Assembly: GCF_024763615.1 (NCBI RefSeq)
Contig: NC_077223.1
Location: 37,014,627 to 37,078,626, forward strand
Length of the DNA: 64,000 nucleotides
Direction: 5' to 3'
Origin: Phlebotomus papatasi
Lineage: Eukaryota > Arthropoda > Insecta > Diptera > Psychodidae
Shown: positions 60,420-64,000 of the stretch, piece after piece
How the letters are laid out: every line of letters starts with the position of its first letter
How positions within the stretch are numbered: the first letter of the stretch is position 1
Notes under the pieces: generated by a model
The model's database searches: none
The model's input: only the letters and a program-made list of their open reading frames with translations
Told to the model about the DNA's origin: nothing
Translations under genes and position numbers: made by a program

Positions 60420-61955
60420 TACATATGAACATAAATCCACAATAAATCTGCTCGAAAATTAAATGGACATTGTCATTAATTGACGGACATTCCTCGAAAA
60501 TCTTTAAGAATTTATTGATGGATTAGATATTTTTGGAGATTGTCCAAGGACTAAACTAAGCCTAGAATAAGACTTCGATCTTCTTGATTTTTAGATCAAG
60601 GCAGAGAGAATTTGGGGATAAGGGATAGGATCATCTTATCTTTGATCTTTTCAAAAATCTCTTAAGATCTACATCTTCAACATAATATGAAAGTTTTAAC
60701 TTTTCGAAAAAAAAATGGGTTAACCATAAAAAATTTAACTGAAACGAAGAATATATGTTTATTTTATATATATTTTCTCAGGTATTTTAATGAACTTCAA
60801 GGATTGTGAATAGAAAAAATCATATAATCTATATCGATAGTTCTACAAATATCCGCGCTTTAGTGAACCGTGAGTAGCACTCTGCTTAATAATTTCTTTC
60901 TTAATCACTGGATAAATCAGGGAGTGATTTCATTCGATTATGAACATTATGAATTATTTATTTAAGACTGCTGAAATAAATACAAACCTCTAATACTGCT
61001 TATTTGTAGAAATCCATTTTTGTAATTAGCTAATTAAAATGAAATGAAATTATTTACTTAAACAGCAAAACAGCAAATAATAAGTACTTTGAAGCGAAAT
61101 TTCACTGAAGAATGAGTTAAAGATTTTGCATAATGTTGTTTTTTTTTTATTTATTGAGAATACTTCTATTAACATGTATGAGCTTTACTTTACTTTTAAA
61201 CCACATACACTGTTATTATATCTCTCGAATAACTAAATGACATTTTAGTAAAATATTTACTATGTACAATTTCAAATAATGTCAGAATATCTATAATATT
61301 CAATTTTAAGTTATCACATAAAAAGTTATTTTATGATATATCATCAATTCCATAATTCTTTTAACGCTAACCACTTTGTGATACAACTGTCAATAGAGTA
61401 CGTTTTTTTCCTCAAATATACTTTCATTTTCTCTAAAATGCTTCTCAACAATTTCTATTAGTTTATTACGTCCTATTAGGTTGTAATTTGTCATTCTCTA
61501 AAACAACAATTAACATCCAATAAAATATAAACACTTTTAAAATTTTCTATATGAGCAATTATGTTCTTGAAGACAAACTTTTTTGATTGATTTGATACAC
61601 ACTTAGGAAAATTTAACTGTGCTATTTTTTTTACTGAGCAATGAAAAATTTTGTATATTACTTTCGACGGGGTCCTTAATTTTCAAATACATATATATAA
61701 GTTTTTTTTAATGGCAATACATTTTTTTTTTACTAAACATTTTCATGGAAACATTTTCGTCTAAGGGTAATAGAGAATACTCTGTGTATGTTTGTTCAGA
61801 AAAATTTTTAAATTACACAAAATATTTCGCGTAATTATCTATAGTGTTTAGCAAATCAAGTTATGGGATATACACAATTGTTTTTGATTTCTAAACATAT
61901 TTTTAAATCTGGGTATTAAAGTGAGCGAGAAAAATACAAGGAAGTCTTGCTTATG
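60420..61955. other. AT-rich region, nothing recognised
   Basis: No exon, RNA gene or repeat with clear ends was seen on either strand. Confidence 0.4.
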
Positions 61956-61957
61956 CC

Positions 61958-62642
61958 CAATGCACAATAACTTTTGTTTTGTAAACATGTTTTTGACATT
62001 TCAATGAGAGCGAGTGAGATCTAGATCTAGTCATCTCGCTCTTTCTCATGGGAAATTTTGAAAACATGCTTACAAACAAAAGTTATTGTGCGCTGGTCAT
62101 GATATCCAACGCACAATAACTTTAATTTTGTAAAATGTTTTTGATATTGCAATTTTAGTGAAGGAAATGGAGATCTAGTGATCTCACTCACTCTTCTTAA
62201 AAAAGTTGAAAACATGTTTACGAACAAAAATTATTGTGCGCATATCCAGTGCACAATAATTTAATGTTTGTAAATGTGTTTTCAAAGTTTCCTATGAGAC
62301 TGAGCAAGACGACTAGGTCTATATTTTATGCCTAAAGCACAACTTTTGTTTTGTAAACAAGTCTTTGACATTTCAATTTATTATTAATCGTATCGAAATA
62401 TATTCATTACAAAGGTAATCATTTTACAATGTCCATAACCCGTGTTAGAAAAATCTGCTAGTCCGTTTGTAGACTCGCTCAAGAGCGAGGGGAATCGATC
62501 CGCCCAAGAGCCAACGATCTTGCCTATTGCGTCACTGATTCCCCGACATTTCAATGAGAGTGAGTGAGATCTAGATCTAGTTATCTTGCTCACTCTTATA
62601 GAAATTTTTGAAAATATGTTTACAAACAAAAGTTATTGTGCG
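61958..62642. repeat. Array of palindromic repeat units (GCACAATAACTTTTGTTT family)
   Basis: About three to four head-to-tail units of roughly 130-150 bp. Each has CGCACAATAACTTTTGTTTT/AACAAAAGTTATTGTGCG ends and a GAGAGTGAGTGAGATCTAGA-like core. The unit at about 62270-62640 contains extra sequence. A related isolated unit lies at 50795-50935 and the array resumes after 63867. Confidence 0.75.
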
Positions 62643-62645
62643 CTA

Positions 62646-63864
62646 CACAGTAAAAAAAAATTAACACTATTATAGTGTGTAATCTTTCACACCACTATTA
62701 TAGTGTTAAATTTGGAAAAAGTGTTTAATTTAAAATTGTTTAAATTAAAGTTGTTGAATTTCAAGATGTTGAATTTGGAATTGTTGAATTTAAAAATTGT
62801 TGAATTCTGTTTATTGTTGATTTTTTTTTCATTTCGGAGATTTTGATTTTTTTGCCTTTTTAGACATTTTTATTGGTTTTTCCTGTACTCGGGATCCACC
62901 CTAATGCGAAATGATTATATCTGATGCTCGGATCTTCATGATATACTTATTATGCATATAAATATTTGATGTTCTATATGAGTTTTGCCCAATGAAAAGC
63001 ATCTCGACTGAAGTATAAGTCTTAATTGGAAATTCAACAATTTTTACACGACTTTTGTTTAAAAATTCAACAAATTTGGTTGAAATACATAAGGCTTCAC
63101 AATATAATAGTGTTAATTTTTGATCATGTGACAAAAAATACCATAAAATTGTGTATTTTTTCACACTATAGTAATGTGAAAAACTGTAATCATACTATAA
63201 TAGTGATAATTTTTAGAATTTGTTAAACAGTTTTAAATCACGAAACATTGTTGAAAATTTTTTATGATTATAACAGTGAGAAATTTTACACAGATCGCAA
63301 TTAAATAATTAATTTATCCGATTTCACACTATTATAGTGTTAAAATTTTACACATTTTCAAATTAAACAATATTGTTGAAAATTTTTCAACTACACACAG
63401 AAAAATGGAAAATTCTTAAATAGAAACACCCAGGAATTTAATTTCAAATCCCATCCAATGAATGCCAATATAGAGGCCAATATCCTAATTCTAAATCCTT
63501 GATCATTTAGTTTTAGTTGCAATTTGCAAATCTGTATACATTTTTCATTTTCCAGCTAATGCAGAACTTAAGTTCCCGATCTCTTAACTTGAAAGAGCTA
63601 CGGATTCTAGCCCATTTCTTTCGCTCAGAGCTTCCAAACTTAAACTCCCTGGGGATTCACGTCCAATTTAAGTTCCCAGGATTTTATATATTCTTAAATT
63701 TAGAGTCAAAATTTTTCTGTGTGTATAATAGTGGTAATTTTCAATCACGTGACAATAAAATTACCAAAATGTTGTGCATATTTTAAACATTTTTAAATTA
63801 AACAACCAAAATGGTCGATTTTGCACTATTATAGTAGTAAAATTTTACACATTTTTTTACTGTG
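62646..63864. mobile_element. 1.2-kb TIR element (CACAGTAAAAAAA ends) inserted into the palindromic array
   Basis: The ends CACAGTAAAAAAA and TTTTTTTACTGTG are flanked by TA. The interior carries many copies of CACTATTATAGTG, itself a palindrome, near both ends and in between. It has no coding frame and contains a second element at 63394-63723. Confidence 0.8.
63394..63723. mobile_element. 330-bp MITE (CACACAGAAAAAT ends) nested in the preceding element
   Basis: The ends CACACAGAAAAAT and ATTTTTCTGTGTG are flanked by TA (63392-63393, 63724-63725). The innermost and youngest of three nested insertions. Confidence 0.75.
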
Positions 63865-64000
63865 TAGTCATTATTCACTCTCACTAAAATGTCAAAAATA
63901 TGTTTACAAAACAAATGTTATTTTCAAAATTGTAACATATTCTCAAGATTGCCGATGAGAGTGAGCGAATTGACTATACACAAAAAAAAATGTTTTGTAA
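63865..64000. repeat. Resumed palindromic repeat array at the window edge
   Basis: Reads CACTCTCACTAAAATGTCAA, AATATGTTTACAAAAC and GATGAGAGTGAGCGAATTGA. These are parts of the 61958-62642 unit, displaced to the right of the inserted element. Confidence 0.65.

Noticed and set aside
1..64000. CRISPR array, operon structure or phage-type defence system
   Set aside because: The DNA is eukaryotic: spliced animal genes, poly(A) signals, transposons with TA and TTAA targets. The tandem arrays are minisatellites without spacers.

Overview
The window looks like AT-rich nuclear DNA of an insect, most likely a dipteran and possibly a nematoceran such as a sand fly. The genes are split by small spliceosomal introns (60, 65 and 67 bp) and by very large ones (up to 12.5 kb). 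Every recognisable gene is a conserved animal gene, and most of the remaining sequence is short inverted-repeat transposons. The species call is inference from protein character and genome texture only.

Layout. 1-3715 (-): the 5' half of TTLL1 (tubulin polyglutamylase subunit), running off the left edge. 3930-4447 (-): mRpL23, complete in two exons. 7409-7703 (+): UQCR-Q (complex III subunit), with an upstream noncoding exon. 8090-27477 (+): Hsc70Cb/Hsp110, assembled here as five constitutive exons (823 aa) plus a probable 35-codon in-phase cassette exon. Its introns hold heat-shock-element clusters, two minisatellites, a tandem duplication inside a transposon, a piggyBac-type element and many MITEs. 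28758-30427: a dead Tc1-type transposon. 32286-52633 (-): a two-pore-domain (K2P) potassium channel locus. Two unrelated N-terminal halves (starts at 43472 and 52633) both end in phase 1 inside the first Gly codon of the P1 filter. Both can join the same two downstream exons, which carry M2, M3, P2 and M4. 53-64 kb: no recognised gene; one unidentified exon-like ORF near 60.3 kb and a stack of nested transposons at the right end.

How things fit. TTLL1, mRpL23, UQCR-Q and Hsc70Cb are unrelated housekeeping genes that happen to be neighbours; nothing suggests an operon. The two most informative points are the K2P locus, which may build two channels by swapping the whole N-terminus, M1 and P1 onto a shared second half, and the dense HSF-type sites around Hsc70Cb exon 1.

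Mobile DNA. At least a dozen families of terminal-inverted-repeat elements can be read directly. They include TTAA-flanked (piggyBac-like), TA-flanked (Tc1/mariner-like), and a group with TAGGGGA-type ends. Several insertions can be ordered in time because one element interrupts another and an uninterrupted copy exists elsewhere in the window.
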